Shown one piece after another: positions 9,472 through 19,100 of a stretch of DNA of 64,000 bases. Each line of letters opens with the position of its first letter. Positions within the stretch are counted from its first letter, which is position 1. The position numbers and the translations under genes were made by a program. The stretch comes from JAGNKE01 sp965230245. Lineage in GTDB: Bacteria > Pseudomonadota > Alphaproteobacteria > Micavibrionales > Micavibrionaceae. The DNA lies in the NCBI GenBank assembly GCA_965230245.1, contig OZ246000.1, forward strand, positions 992,001 through 1,056,000, read 5' to 3'. A model generated the notes under the pieces. That model made no database searches and was not told where the DNA came from. It saw only the letters and a program-made list of their open reading frames with translations.

Positions 9472-10713
9472 TTACTTTTCTGTAGCAAACAAATCGATGG
9501 AAATTTTAACGTCGTTTCCGATGGCATCCGTGCTTTCCCATTGCCCCTGACCGACTTTAAAATCAAGACGTTGCAGGGTTATTTCCCCCGTCATCCGTGC
9601 TGTACGCTCCCCCTCTTCATTCTCTCCAAAAGCAAGTGAAAACGGCAACGCGACATCCAAAGAAACACCGCGAACCGTCAAAGTCCCATTCGCGATATAA
9701 TCGGCTTCGCCATCCGCAACAACAGAAAACGAATCAGCAACAAATACCGAACGCGGAAACTCTTTTTCATGGAACCAGTCCTCGGACAGCGCCTGCTGAT
9801 CACGATCTGAACTGCCACTCTCGAAAGTAGAGATATTCACCTCGATGGCAACGCTGCTGGCATCAAGCTTTTCAGGATCAAAATAAATCTCCCCGTCAAA
9901 GTCAAAACTGCCCGTAAACGCAGAGCCGTATTGCGTCGCCGAGAATTTTAACGAACTCGCATCATCCTCGATATCCCACTCGGTCACATGAGTAGACGTG
10001 TCAGAAACATCTTCTAACGCATCATCCTTGGCCGACGTTTTGTCAACTTGCGCAACCTGTTCGCCCGCACCGTCAAGCAACTCCTTACCGATATCCCCTG
10101 CCGCCATAAAAACCGGAAAAGCCCAAAGCGCTCCGAATACAAGAACGAACAAAACCCCGCCGCCAAAGCCGAGAGATGTCGCGCTCATCCTTTGCAACGT
10201 CGCGTCGCGGTCAATGAAGTGGTGTTTAAACGCCCCCGCCATATGCAAACCGACAAGCCCGATCAGAACAAACGCCATGATCTCGTGCGCTTCACGACTT
10301 GTATCGAAAACATCTTCGTCTTTGCCCATCAGAGCGGGCACATCAAGCCCGAAAAAAGAAACGGGAAACTCGCCCGCCGATGACATGACCCAGCCCGACA
10401 AAGGCAGAGCAAACAAAAGAAAATACAAAAACACATGCGTTATTTTGGAAAGCGCCTTTTCCCACCAAGCATGTGTATCCAATGATTTGACCTTGGAATT
10501 GAACAGCTTCCAGAAAACGCGCACAAACGCTAGCGCCAGAACCAATAGCCCGAAAGACTTATGAAGCATATATAGCTGCAATTTGCCTTCGCTGAAATCC
10601 ATTTGGGTCATGATAAAGCCGACAGATAAAAGCCCCAAAATAAGCAGGGCTGTTATCCAGTGAACCAATTTGGACACCAAGCCGTAATATTCGGACGAAT
10701 TTGTTATCATCAT
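9472..10713 (-). CDS. cytochrome b561 - YceI fusion protein
   Basis: 413 residues. Residues about 5-185 form a four-helix cytochrome b561 domain with haem-ligand histidines in SKLVHWITALL, LHKSFGLLVLALAFVRV, REAHEIMAF and LVGLHMAGAFKHH. A further transmembrane helix (about 190-212) leads to a periplasmic YceI lipocalin-like domain (about 235-413; KFSATQYGSAFTGSFDFDGEI, then FKVGQGQW). YceI domains bind isoprenoid quinone-like lipids, and b561 domains carry electrons across the membrane, so a quinone-linked redox role is inferred. GGAG precedes the paired ATG codons. It follows the separate yceI gene by 31 bases. Confidence 0.88.
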   Translation of the reverse strand: MMITNSSEYYGLVSKLVHWITALLILGLLSVGFIMTQMDFSEGKLQLYMLHKSFGLLVLALAFVRVFWKLFNSKVKSLDTHAWWEKALSKITHVFLYFLLFALPLSGWVMSSAGEFPVSFFGLDVPALMGKDEDVFDTSREAHEIMAFVLIGLVGLHMAGAFKHHFIDRDATLQRMSATSLGFGGGVLFVLVFGALWAFPVFMAAGDIGKELLDGAGEQVAQVDKTSAKDDALEDVSDTSTHVTEWDIEDDASSLKFSATQYGSAFTGSFDFDGEIYFDPEKLDASSVAIEVNISTFESGSSDRDQQALSEDWFHEKEFPRSVFVADSFSVVADGEADYIANGTLTVRGVSLDVALPFSLAFGENEEGERTARMTGEITLQRLDFKVGQGQWESTDAIGNDVKISIDLFATEK

Positions 10714-10744
10714 CTCATCTCCGGCTTGGCATACCGTTCAAATT

Positions 10745-11362
10745 TTATTCGGCTTTGCCGTCCATTTTCTTGGCTGCGTCTGCCTCTTCACGAAATGCTT
10801 CTACTTCCAGACGGATCTCGACATCATCCCCCACGCCCGGTAGACCGTATGTCATACCGAACTCAGAGCGTTTAAGCATTGCGGTCGCAGAAAAACCACT
10901 AACGTACTTGCCATTAAAGGGATGTACGCCGGATTTATTATAGACAACATCCAAAACGACGGGTTTTGTGGTATCGAGAATTGTCAAATCACCTGTAATC
11001 TTGGCTGTCTTTTCACCGGTCACTTCAATACCAGTGCTTTTAAAAATCATGGAAGGGTATTTTTCAACATGGAAGAAATCTTCATTCTTCATATGCTCGT
11101 TCCACTTATCATGATCCATATCAATACTGGCAGTCTTGATATCGACTTCAACACTCGAATTTTCCGGCTTTTCTTGATCAAAAATAATATGACCATCGTA
11201 CTCTAGAAACTCACCCTGAGACATAGAAAAACCAAGATGGTCAACAAAGAAAAGAATCTGTGTGTGTGCTTTATCGAATGTGTACTTCTCCGCAGCGGCA
11301 AAAGCACTGGACGCCGATGACAAAACAAACATCACGGCAAAAAAGGGTAATAGTTTTTTCAT
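10745..11362 (-). CDS. periplasmic YceI family protein
   Basis: 205 residues from the ATG at 11362, which has AGGAG ten bases upstream and gives a clean signal peptide (MKKLLPFFAVMFVLSSASSAFAA). A longer frame upstream has no support. The mature part is a YceI domain: KYTFDKAHTQILFFVDHLGFS near the start, a central KNEDFFHVEKYPSMIFKS, and FGMTYGLPGVGDDVEIRLEVEA at the end, each a family landmark (quoted in pieces of the domain). It probably binds a lipid or quinone in the periplasm. It is the first gene of a two-gene unit with the b561-YceI fusion. Confidence 0.88.
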   Translation of the reverse strand: MKKLLPFFAVMFVLSSASSAFAAAEKYTFDKAHTQILFFVDHLGFSMSQGEFLEYDGHIIFDQEKPENSSVEVDIKTASIDMDHDKWNEHMKNEDFFHVEKYPSMIFKSTGIEVTGEKTAKITGDLTILDTTKPVVLDVVYNKSGVHPFNGKYVSGFSATAMLKRSEFGMTYGLPGVGDDVEIRLEVEAFREEADAAKKMDGKAE

Positions 11363-11449
11363 GTGGGGATCGCTCCTAGTTTTCTTAAACAAATCTTGGT
11401 TGATTATATGTAGCCTAAAATCTGATATTCGCAGGCGCAACAATGATCG

Positions 11450-11656
11450 TTACAGATTAAAATAACGGCCATACATCTCCATCATCGCCCAACAGGTAAA
11501 ACCTGCTACCGCCCAGTTTAAAAGCCCGTACTTCCATTTGATAAAAGGATCATTAAGCAACTTCTCACTCGGCACATTGCGTAACAAAAAGAACAGCAAC
11601 ATCTGCCCCAAAAAGAAACCAAGTATAAAACCGAATACGCCGATAATATAGACCAT
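11450..11656 (-). CDS. small two-helix membrane protein, unknown
   Basis: 68 residues from the ATG at 11656 (AGGAAA nine bases upstream); a TTG 45 bases further up would overlap the uppP promoter. There are two hydrophobic segments (about 2-25, with GFILGFFLGQMLLFFLL, and about 42-60), with a charged loop between. No family is recognised. It is divergent from uppP with only 57 bases between starts, so the two promoters must overlap. Confidence 0.6.
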   Translation of the reverse strand: MVYIIGVFGFILGFFLGQMLLFFLLRNVPSEKLLNDPFIKWKYGLLNWAVAGFTCWAMMEMYGRYFNL

Positions 11657-11713
11657 TGAAACTTTTTCCTGTATAGCTTGTTCGCCTCTGAACGAACGCA
11701 AGAATCCTACAAA

Positions 11714-12544
11714 ATGTACCTATATCATATCGTAATTTTGGCACTAATACAGGGGCTAACGGAATTTCTTCCCGTCAGTTCCAGCGGACATCTGGTACTG
11801 GTCCACTCGATCTTCGACGAAAATGGTGAAAGCAATTGGGATGAAAATCTGGTTATTGATGTAGCCGTCCATGTCGGCACGCTCTTTTCCGTCCTCGTCT
11901 ATTTCCGGCGCGACGTCCTCAAAATGCTTTACGGCCTGAAATCCGTCGCCACCGGAAACGTTCAAAGCGAAGACTCCAAACTTTTCCTTTACGTACTGGC
12001 CGGCTCCGTCCCGGTCGTGATTGCGGGGCTTCTTCTGGCCATCTTTGAACCGGCATACTTGAGAACAATCGAAGTCATGATAGCAACAACAATCATCTTC
12101 GGGATACTTCTCTGGTGGGGAGACTCCAAAAATCCCTCCCATAAAACGGTAAAAGATATGAACTACAAAGACGCCATCATAATCGGCTTGTCGCAGATGA
12201 TAGCACTGATCCCCGGAACCAGCCGCTCCGGCATCACCATGACATCCGCTCGCTTCCTGGGGTACAGCCGCACCGAAAGTGCGCACTTCTCTCTTCTTCT
12301 GGCCATGGTCGCAATCAGCGGTTCTGGGGTAATTGGCGGATGGAAACTCATAAAGGAAGATAACCTCGACCTGACATTCGATGCGTTTCTGGCCGTTATC
12401 CTGTCTTTCATCTCCGGACTTGTGGCTATCGCGGGCATGATGAAGTTTTTGGAAAAATCCAGCTTCACGGTCTTTGCAATCTACCGTGTCGCCCTCGGGA
12501 TAATCCTGATCGGACTTCTCACAGCAGGTGTTATAAACAGCTAG
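11714..12544 (+). CDS. uppP: undecaprenyl-diphosphatase (BacA/UppP)
   Basis: 276 residues from the ATG at 11714 (MYLYHIVILALIQGLTEF). This integral membrane phosphatase recycles undecaprenyl pyrophosphate to the monophosphate carrier for cell-wall synthesis and gives bacitracin tolerance. Both signature loops are present: LTEFLPVSSSGHLVL near residues 14-28 and the phosphatase PGTSRSGITMT near 165-175. Seven to eight hydrophobic helices are evident. Its last four bases overlap the convergent rsmD stop. Confidence 0.95.
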   Translation: MYLYHIVILALIQGLTEFLPVSSSGHLVLVHSIFDENGESNWDENLVIDVAVHVGTLFSVLVYFRRDVLKMLYGLKSVATGNVQSEDSKLFLYVLAGSVPVVIAGLLLAIFEPAYLRTIEVMIATTIIFGILLWWGDSKNPSHKTVKDMNYKDAIIIGLSQMIALIPGTSRSGITMTSARFLGYSRTESAHFSLLLAMVAISGSGVIGGWKLIKEDNLDLTFDAFLAVILSFISGLVAIAGMMKFLEKSSFTVFAIYRVALGIILIGLLTAGVINS

Positions 12545-13095
12545 GAAGCCTGTAAAAAACCAATCTTCGTATCGCCGTAAACCCGCTCATCTAGAACGGA
12601 AAACATATCCCTCAAGTCAACGGAATAAGCCTTCTCGCTTTCACAGACAATCACAGCCGCCTCAGCCAGCCATCCACCCTCTTTAAGAATCGGCAAAACT
12701 TCGGAGATCAGGTTTTTGTGATAAGGCGGATCAAGAAAAGCGAGAGTGGCCGGAGAAATATCCTCCGGACACGCCCCCAGCTTTAAACCGTCCTTCTTCA
12801 AAACACGTACGGCATCGGAATGAATACCTAAGACATTGATATTATTGTGTGTCGCAAGGAGGGACTCTCTGGACTTATCAACAAACGTACACCAGAGTGC
12901 ACCCTGCGAGAGCGCTTCCAAACCCAGCGCACCTGTTCCACAAAACACATCCAGCACGACCGCATCAACGACGGCACCACGGCTCCTTAAACTGTTAAAA
13001 ATTGCACCGCGAATTTTATCCGACGTCGGACGCACATCACGTCCCTTCGGAGCCTCTAAACGTCGCCCGCCGTATTTTCCCGACACAATTCTCAT
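12541..13095 (-). CDS. rsmD: 16S rRNA (guanine(966)-N(2))-methyltransferase RsmD
   Basis: 184 residues, the normal size. It starts MRIVSGKYGGRRLEAPKG, has the SAM-binding motif DVFCGTGALGLEALSQGA and the N-methyltransferase catalytic DPPY (DPPYHKNLI). It modifies G966 of 16S rRNA during 30S assembly. Its ATG overlaps the stop of the upstream rluB-type gene by four bases, so translation is coupled. Confidence 0.94.
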   Translation of the reverse strand: MRIVSGKYGGRRLEAPKGRDVRPTSDKIRGAIFNSLRSRGAVVDAVVLDVFCGTGALGLEALSQGALWCTFVDKSRESLLATHNNINVLGIHSDAVRVLKKDGLKLGACPEDISPATLAFLDPPYHKNLISEVLPILKEGGWLAEAAVIVCESEKAYSVDLRDMFSVLDERVYGDTKIGFLQAS

Positions 13096-13967
13096 GATTT
13101 CGAAGACTTCGTTTTCTGACGGCTGGGCTTCCCAAGTGCTTTTTGGTGGGGCTTTTTCCGATCAGCCTGTTTCTGAGCCTTATTGCCTGCGCTTTTGCCT
13201 GATGTTTTAAAAAACTTCGGGATTTGAGCCTTCATCACGACCGTATTAATTTCTTTCACCTCGGACAACTTCATTTTCCCGAGTGAAAACGGCCCGTAAT
13301 CCGTTCGGATCAAACGGTTAACCTGCAACCCCAGAGATTCCATAACACGGCGGATTTCACGATTCTTACCTTCTTTTAAGGACACGCTTAACCACGAATT
13401 TGCATTACCGCTCTTCGCTTCTGTCGAATCAATCGTAGCCGTGATCGGCGCATAGCGTACACCATCGACTGTCACGCCTTTTTTAAGCTTTTCCAATATC
13501 TTAGAATCCACCTGACCAAAAACGCGTACGCGGTACTGCCGCGTCCATCCTGTCGCTGGCAACTCCAGATACCGGGCCAATTCCCCGTCATTGGTCAAAA
13601 GAAGCAGCCCTTCGGTATTCAAATCAAGACGCCCGACACTCACCACACGCGGCAAATATTCGGGCAACTGGCTAAAGACGGTCGAACGCCCTTTTTCATC
13701 CTTATGGGTCGTCACCAACCCCGCAGGCTTATAATACAGAAATAAACGCGTATCCTGGGTCTCAGGCAAAGGCTTGCCATCGACAATAATCTTGTCACCC
13801 TCACCGACATTCAGTGCAGGCGAATCAATAACCTTGCCGTTCACCTTCACCCGTCCCGCCTCAATCCAGCGTTCCGCATCGCGCCGCGAACATAAACCCG
13901 CACGCGCCATACGCTTGGCAATTCGCTCTTTCTTATCCTGCGTTTTATCTTTAGAGTTCTGAGCCAT
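13092..13967 (-). CDS. rluB: 23S rRNA pseudouridine synthase (RluB/RsuA family)
   Basis: 291 residues from the ATG at 13967. An S4 RNA-binding domain comes first (RIAKRMARAGLCSRRDAERW), then the pseudouridine synthase domain with the catalytic aspartate in VGRLDLNTEGLLLLTNDGEL and the GKNREIRRVME motif. The C-terminal 35 residues are a lysine-rich, probably disordered tail (SSKS end) common in alphaproteobacterial members. The starting MAQNSKDKTQDKKERIAKR was chosen because a longer frame reads through tadA on the other strand. Its start codon overlaps the divergent tadA start. RluB versus another RsuA-family member is not certain. Confidence 0.88.
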   Translation of the reverse strand: MAQNSKDKTQDKKERIAKRMARAGLCSRRDAERWIEAGRVKVNGKVIDSPALNVGEGDKIIVDGKPLPETQDTRLFLYYKPAGLVTTHKDEKGRSTVFSQLPEYLPRVVSVGRLDLNTEGLLLLTNDGELARYLELPATGWTRQYRVRVFGQVDSKILEKLKKGVTVDGVRYAPITATIDSTEAKSGNANSWLSVSLKEGKNREIRRVMESLGLQVNRLIRTDYGPFSLGKMKLSEVKEINTVVMKAQIPKFFKTSGKSAGNKAQKQADRKKPHQKALGKPSRQKTKSSKS

Positions 13968-14451
13968 GACTAGTCCTTTCGATGAACAAGACCATACATT
14001 TATGCAAGCCGCGATGGAAGAGGCAAACCGCGCAGCCATGCGCGACGAGGTCCCTATAGGCGCGGTTTTGGTCGATACCCGTACAGGAAAAATAGCGGCC
14101 GGAAACGGCAATCGCACGATTGAACACAACGACCCCACATCACATGCGGAAATCCTCGTTATTCGCGAGGTCTGTAAAAACGAAAACGCCCAGCGCATCC
14201 CCGATTATGATCTGTACGTCACTCTGGAACCTTGCACGATGTGCGCCGCTGCAATCAGTTTTGCCCGCATCAGACGCTTAATCTTCGCCGCTTCCGACGA
14301 AAAGGGCGGAGGCGTACACCACGGCGCAACGTTTTACAACAGGAAAACATGTCACCACAGACCTGAAATCCGCAGCGGACTCATGGCTGACGAGAGCAAA
14401 AAGCTTTTACAAAGTTTTTTTAAAGAAAAAAGAAAAAACAAAACAGATTGA
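13966..14451 (+). CDS. tadA: tRNA-specific adenosine deaminase TadA
   Basis: 161 residues of the cytidine deaminase-like fold. Zinc ligands and catalytic glutamate are visible as SHAEILVIR (HAE) and PCTMC; the fold opens VPIGAVLVDTRTG. It converts the wobble adenosine of tRNA-Arg(ACG) to inosine. TAGAG stands about ten bases before the ATG, inside the 5' end of the divergent rluB gene. The C-terminus ends in a lysine-rich helix (KLLQSFFKEKRKNK). Confidence 0.93.
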   Translation: MTSPFDEQDHTFMQAAMEEANRAAMRDEVPIGAVLVDTRTGKIAAGNGNRTIEHNDPTSHAEILVIREVCKNENAQRIPDYDLYVTLEPCTMCAAAISFARIRRLIFAASDEKGGGVHHGATFYNRKTCHHRPEIRSGLMADESKKLLQSFFKEKRKNKTD

Positions 14452-14456
14452 GGCGC

Positions 14457-14813
14457 TCAAACCGTGTACGTCATATCCCCGAAAAACGCGAAGGAAATGA
14501 TCGGAGGCTGACCAAGCTCGAGCCTGCGCCAGTTCACATATCCCGCGGCGTCAATAAAGACCGCAAACTCTTCAGGACAACGGACAGAAAAAGCTTTTAC
14601 ATTAAGAAGCTCAATGGTGATAACCTCGCCGGGATCACAGTATACGGCCGTACGTCTGTTATCCGTATCGTCAAGGCCGCACATTACATCAATCCAGGCC
14701 TCGATCGTAAACTCATAATCTTCTGCAAAACCAAACGCATCACCGAACTCCTGATGAAAACTCGGCCAATCTTCTATCGCATCACAATTAATTTGGACAA
14801 CTTCCCAAGCCAT
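14457..14813 (-). CDS. barstar-family (barnase-inhibitor-like) protein
   Basis: 118 acidic residues. IEDWPSFHQEFGDAFGFAEDY followed by a WIDVMCGLDD helix is the barstar pattern, in which a helix and acidic loop cover a ribonuclease active site; the C-terminal GQPPIISFAF is another landmark. GGGGA lies nine bases before the ATG, 12 bases after purD, so it is probably co-transcribed. No ribonuclease toxin gene is nearby. It may be an orphan immunity-type or RNase-regulating protein. The family call rests on pattern recognition only. Confidence 0.6.
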   Translation of the reverse strand: MAWEVVQINCDAIEDWPSFHQEFGDAFGFAEDYEFTIEAWIDVMCGLDDTDNRRTAVYCDPGEVITIELLNVKAFSVRCPEEFAVFIDAAGYVNWRRLELGQPPIISFAFFGDMTYTV

Positions 14814-14825
14814 AGAACGTATCCC

Positions 14826-16136
14826 CTATGCAGCCTCTTCCTCACTTTTGCGCTTTTCAGCTTCAAGCGCCCGCCACCCGATATCTCTGCGGCAGAATCC
14901 ACCGGGCCAGTCGATCTTATCAACCGCTTCATAAGCCTTTTCCTGCGCCTCGCGAATACTCCCACCTAGGGCGGTCACGCCCAAAACACGGCCACCATTA
15001 CTAACAATTTTGCCGGAGTCGTCTTTGGCCGTTCCGGCATGAAACACCTGTACGCCCTCAAGCGCATCCGCCTCGTCAACGTGTTTAATAACCGTTCCCT
15101 TTTTATAATCTCCGGGATAACCGTTCGCCGCCATAACCACACATAATGCGGTTTTATCAGACCAAACGAGTTCCTCACGTACGGAATCCAACTCACCGTC
15201 CGCGGCCGCTTTTAGAACCAGAGCCAGATCGCCGTCAAAACGCATCATCAAGGTCTGACATTCAGGATCCCCGAAACGAACATTATGTTCCAAAAGCTTC
15301 GGCACACCGTCCTTAACCATCAATCCGGCAAACAAAACACCCGTAAACGGGCAGCCCTCGGCTTCCATCCCCTTGATCGTCGGAACGATAATCGTATCAA
15401 TGATCACCTGCTCCATCTCATCGCTTACAAAATGCGCAGGGGAATAAGCCCCCATACCGCCCGTGTTCAGTCCCGTATCACCGTCACCGACACGTTTATG
15501 ATCTTGCGCGGAAGTAAGCGGCAAAATCGTCTTCCCGTCCGCGAGCGCAAAATAACTGGCTTCCTCTCCGTCCAGAAATTCTTCGATCACAACTTCATGC
15601 CCCGCTTCACCGAAGGCATTCCCCTCCAGCATATCTTCAACGGCCTCAAAAGCCTGCTCATTCGTTTCGCAAATAATCACGCCCTTACCCGCGGCCAGCC
15701 CGTCTGCCTTTACAACAATCGGCGCGCCGTTCTCCTCGATAAACACCTTGGCTTGCGCGACATCCGAAAAACGGCCGTAAGCGGCAGTCGGAATATTGTA
15801 CTTTTTACAGAGGTCTTTCATAAATCCCTTCGAGCCTTCAAGCTGGGCGGCCTTCGCACTCGGCCCGAAGACAGAAATATTCCTTTCCTTTAAACGATCC
15901 GCCAATCCGTCAACCAGCGGCGCCTCAGGACCCACCACGACCAGATCGATCTTACTCTGCGCGGCAAAACTGACCAGCCCGTCAATATCACCGACTTTTG
16001 TATTAACGCGCTCCGCACAGGACGCAATCCCCGCATTCCCGGGCGCACAAAACAACTGCTTACAACTTGCCGAATTCTTAAGCTTCCATGCCAGCGCATG
16101 TTCGCGTCCGCCTGATCCCACCAGTAAAATTTTCAT
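14826..16136 (-). CDS. purD: phosphoribosylamine--glycine ligase
   Basis: 436 residues. This ATP-grasp enzyme joins glycine to 5-phosphoribosylamine in the second step of purine synthesis. It opens MKILLVGSGGREHALAWKL, has FGPSAKAAQLEGSK, VKADGLAAGKGVI (nucleotide loop), GGMGAYSP and VRFGDPECQ, all diagnostic. A short acidic, lysine-rich tail (EAEKRKSEEEAA) extends the usual end. It follows putA by 48 bases and precedes the barstar-like gene. Confidence 0.96.
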   Translation of the reverse strand: MKILLVGSGGREHALAWKLKNSASCKQLFCAPGNAGIASCAERVNTKVGDIDGLVSFAAQSKIDLVVVGPEAPLVDGLADRLKERNISVFGPSAKAAQLEGSKGFMKDLCKKYNIPTAAYGRFSDVAQAKVFIEENGAPIVVKADGLAAGKGVIICETNEQAFEAVEDMLEGNAFGEAGHEVVIEEFLDGEEASYFALADGKTILPLTSAQDHKRVGDGDTGLNTGGMGAYSPAHFVSDEMEQVIIDTIIVPTIKGMEAEGCPFTGVLFAGLMVKDGVPKLLEHNVRFGDPECQTLMMRFDGDLALVLKAAADGELDSVREELVWSDKTALCVVMAANGYPGDYKKGTVIKHVDEADALEGVQVFHAGTAKDDSGKIVSNGGRVLGVTALGGSIREAQEKAYEAVDKIDWPGGFCRRDIGWRALEAEKRKSEEEAA

Positions 16137-16184
16137 ACTCTAATATCCGTGTAATGATGATGAACAAAATACCCTTCTATTGTC

Positions 16185-19100
16185 TTATTCCTCTTCTTCC
16201 AAAGAGACAAGACTTGCGTTACCGCCGGAGGCCGTTGTGTCAATAGTAACAACCTTTTCCGTCGCAAACTGAGGTAGATAATGCGGCCCCCCTGCTTTTG
16301 GTCCTGTACCGGAAAGCCCCATACCGCCAAACGGCTGAACACCGACAATCGCCCCCGTCATCGAACGATTAACGTAAATGTTTCCGGCTCTCACCGCCCG
16401 CGCCAGCTTGTTTTGTGTTGTTTGCACACGGCTATGCACACCAAAAGTCAAACCATACCCGCGCTCGTTGATAAACCGCGCCATAATCGCCGCCTGCTCA
16501 CCGCGATAACGAATAACATGTAAAACCGGGCCGAATACTTCCTCTTGTAAAAGGCCAATATCAGCTATTTCATAAGCAACAGGCGCAAAGTAGCAGCGGT
16601 TATTCAGCTTTTCCGGTTGCACAGGAACATGCGCTATGAAAGACCCGTTTTCCTCCAGAAATTCCTCATGTTGATGGAGCCGTGACAAGGCGTCTTCATC
16701 AATAACGGGCCCGATATCCGATGACAAATATTTCGGATCGCCGACGCGCAGCTCTTTCATCGCCCCCGCCAGCAACGCGATAAAATCATCCGCAATCTCG
16801 TTTTGCACATACACAACACGAAGCGCTGAGCATCGCTGCCCCGCAGAACCGAAAGCACTGTAAATCACGTCATCCACAACCTGTTCCAGCAAGGCACTGG
16901 AATCAACAATCATAGCATTCAATCCACCTGTCTCGGCAATAAGGGGAATAATCGGCCCGTCCTTGATGGCCAACGCACGCTGTATCGATTTCGCCGCCGC
17001 AGTCGATCCGGTAAACGTCACACCGGACACATCTTTATGCGCCACAAGCTTCGCACCGACAACGCCACTGCCCTGAACCAACTGAAGGACTTGCGCGGGA
17101 ACCCCGGCCTGCAACATCAACTCAACCGCACGTACAGCGATGTGAGGCGTCTGTTCCGCGGGTTTAGCAACAACGGCATTACCGGCAACCAACGCGGCCA
17201 CAACCTGACCCGTAAAAATCGCAAGCGGGAAATTCCACGGACTAATGCACACGAACACGCCGCGCCCAATCAACATCAACCTGTTCGTCTCACCAGTATA
17301 GCCCGGCATCAATTCGCCCTCAGATGAAAATCCGTCGCGTGCCTGCTGCGCATAATATCGGCAAAAATCGACGGCCTCCCGCACTTCGGCAACCGCATCG
17401 GGAATGGTCTTGCCCGCTTCATGCACACAAATCGCCATCAACTCATTCATGCTGTCTTCATAAAGATCGGCAATGCGCTCAAGGATATGCGCACGGTCAT
17501 TGACATCCGTTTTCGTCCAGGCCTCAAAACCTTGCGTGGCAAGCATAAAGCTTTTTCTGACCAACATCTCGTCACCGACTTCCGCCGGATATTTCTTACC
17601 GCCGATAATCGAACTCTTCTCAAAGGCGGGCTGATAAGACTGGATAAACGAAACAACGCTCGAGGAACTGTAGTCATCATCAAGATCAACCCCCTTTGAA
17701 TTTGCCCTATCATGGAAAATCTTCCGCGGCACAGGAATAGCAGGATGCCGTTTTTTCTTATGATTTTTCTTATGAGACGTCGCCACCTTCACAGGATCAC
17801 GCACGATATCCTCGGGCGGCACGTCGGGATTCATAATCTTATGCACGAAGGATGAATTTGCACCGTTCTCGAGCAAACGCCTGACAAGATAAGGCAACAA
17901 ATCTTTATGCGGCCCGACGGGCGCATAAATACTCGCAGAAGAAAAGCCCTGCTCCAGAACATGATCGAACAATTGCTCGCCCATCCCGAAGAGTCTCTGC
18001 AGTTCAAAATCTGCATCATTGTATTTCGCAAGATCTAAAACCGCCGCGACACTATGTGCGTTATGCGTAGCAAACATTGGGTAGATATAAGACTGACGGC
18101 GAAGCATCTCATCCGCACAAGCCAGAAACGAAACATCCGTATTACATTTTCGTGTGTAAACGGGATAGTCGGGATACCCGCCCATTTGCGCAATCTTGAT
18201 TTCCGTATCCCAGTACGCCCCCTTCACAAGCCGCACCTGCAAACGCTCACCGTATTTTTGGCTAAAATTAGCTATGTCACTGATTAAGCTAAAAGAAGCC
18301 TTCTGATACGCCTGCAATGCAAGGCCAAATTTATCCCATTTCGGAAACACATCAGAGCTGATCAGGGCATCCAGAACCGCATAAGACAGATCAAGGCGCG
18401 CCACCTCCTCGGCATCTATTGTCATGCTCAAATTATGCTTCGCCGCGTTTTCCGCAAGTGCGGTCAGCTTCTCGACCAGCATCGGCAAACAGTCTTCTTT
18501 TTGCGAAATCTCGTAGCGCGGATGCAATGCCGAAAGCTTAACCGATATCCCCGGCCTTACTGTTGCGTCGGATGAAGTCTGCTGCCCGATATAGCTGACC
18601 GCATCATGATATGCCTTAAAATACCGCTCGGCCGTTACCGCATCGCGGGCACCTTCACCGAGAATGTCATAAGACATCCTGTAGCCTTTTTTCTCGAAAG
18701 CACTGGCGTTTGAACACGCATCCTCAATCGACGTACCCAAAACAAACTGCTTTCCCATCACGCGCATGGCGTGCACCATCGCTTCACGGACAAGAGGCTC
18801 ACCCAGCTTGCCGACCACGCTATCCAATGCGCGCTTGCTGACCTTCATCCCCAGGCTGGCCGCTTTTGTCATCCAGTCACGGCTTGACCCTTGTTTGCCA
18901 AGCCACTCTGCGGCAGCAACCTTGTCACGGATCAACGCATTCGCCGTATGCGTATCAGGAATCCTCAACAAAGCCTCGGCCAGCGTCATAACAGCCAGCC
19001 CCTCTTCTGTATCGAGAGTAAAATCTTGCAAAAACGACTCGAGCATCCCTGTTTTCTTTTTGGCTCGCAAACTGTCAACAAGGCTTAAGGCCTCGGCGTG

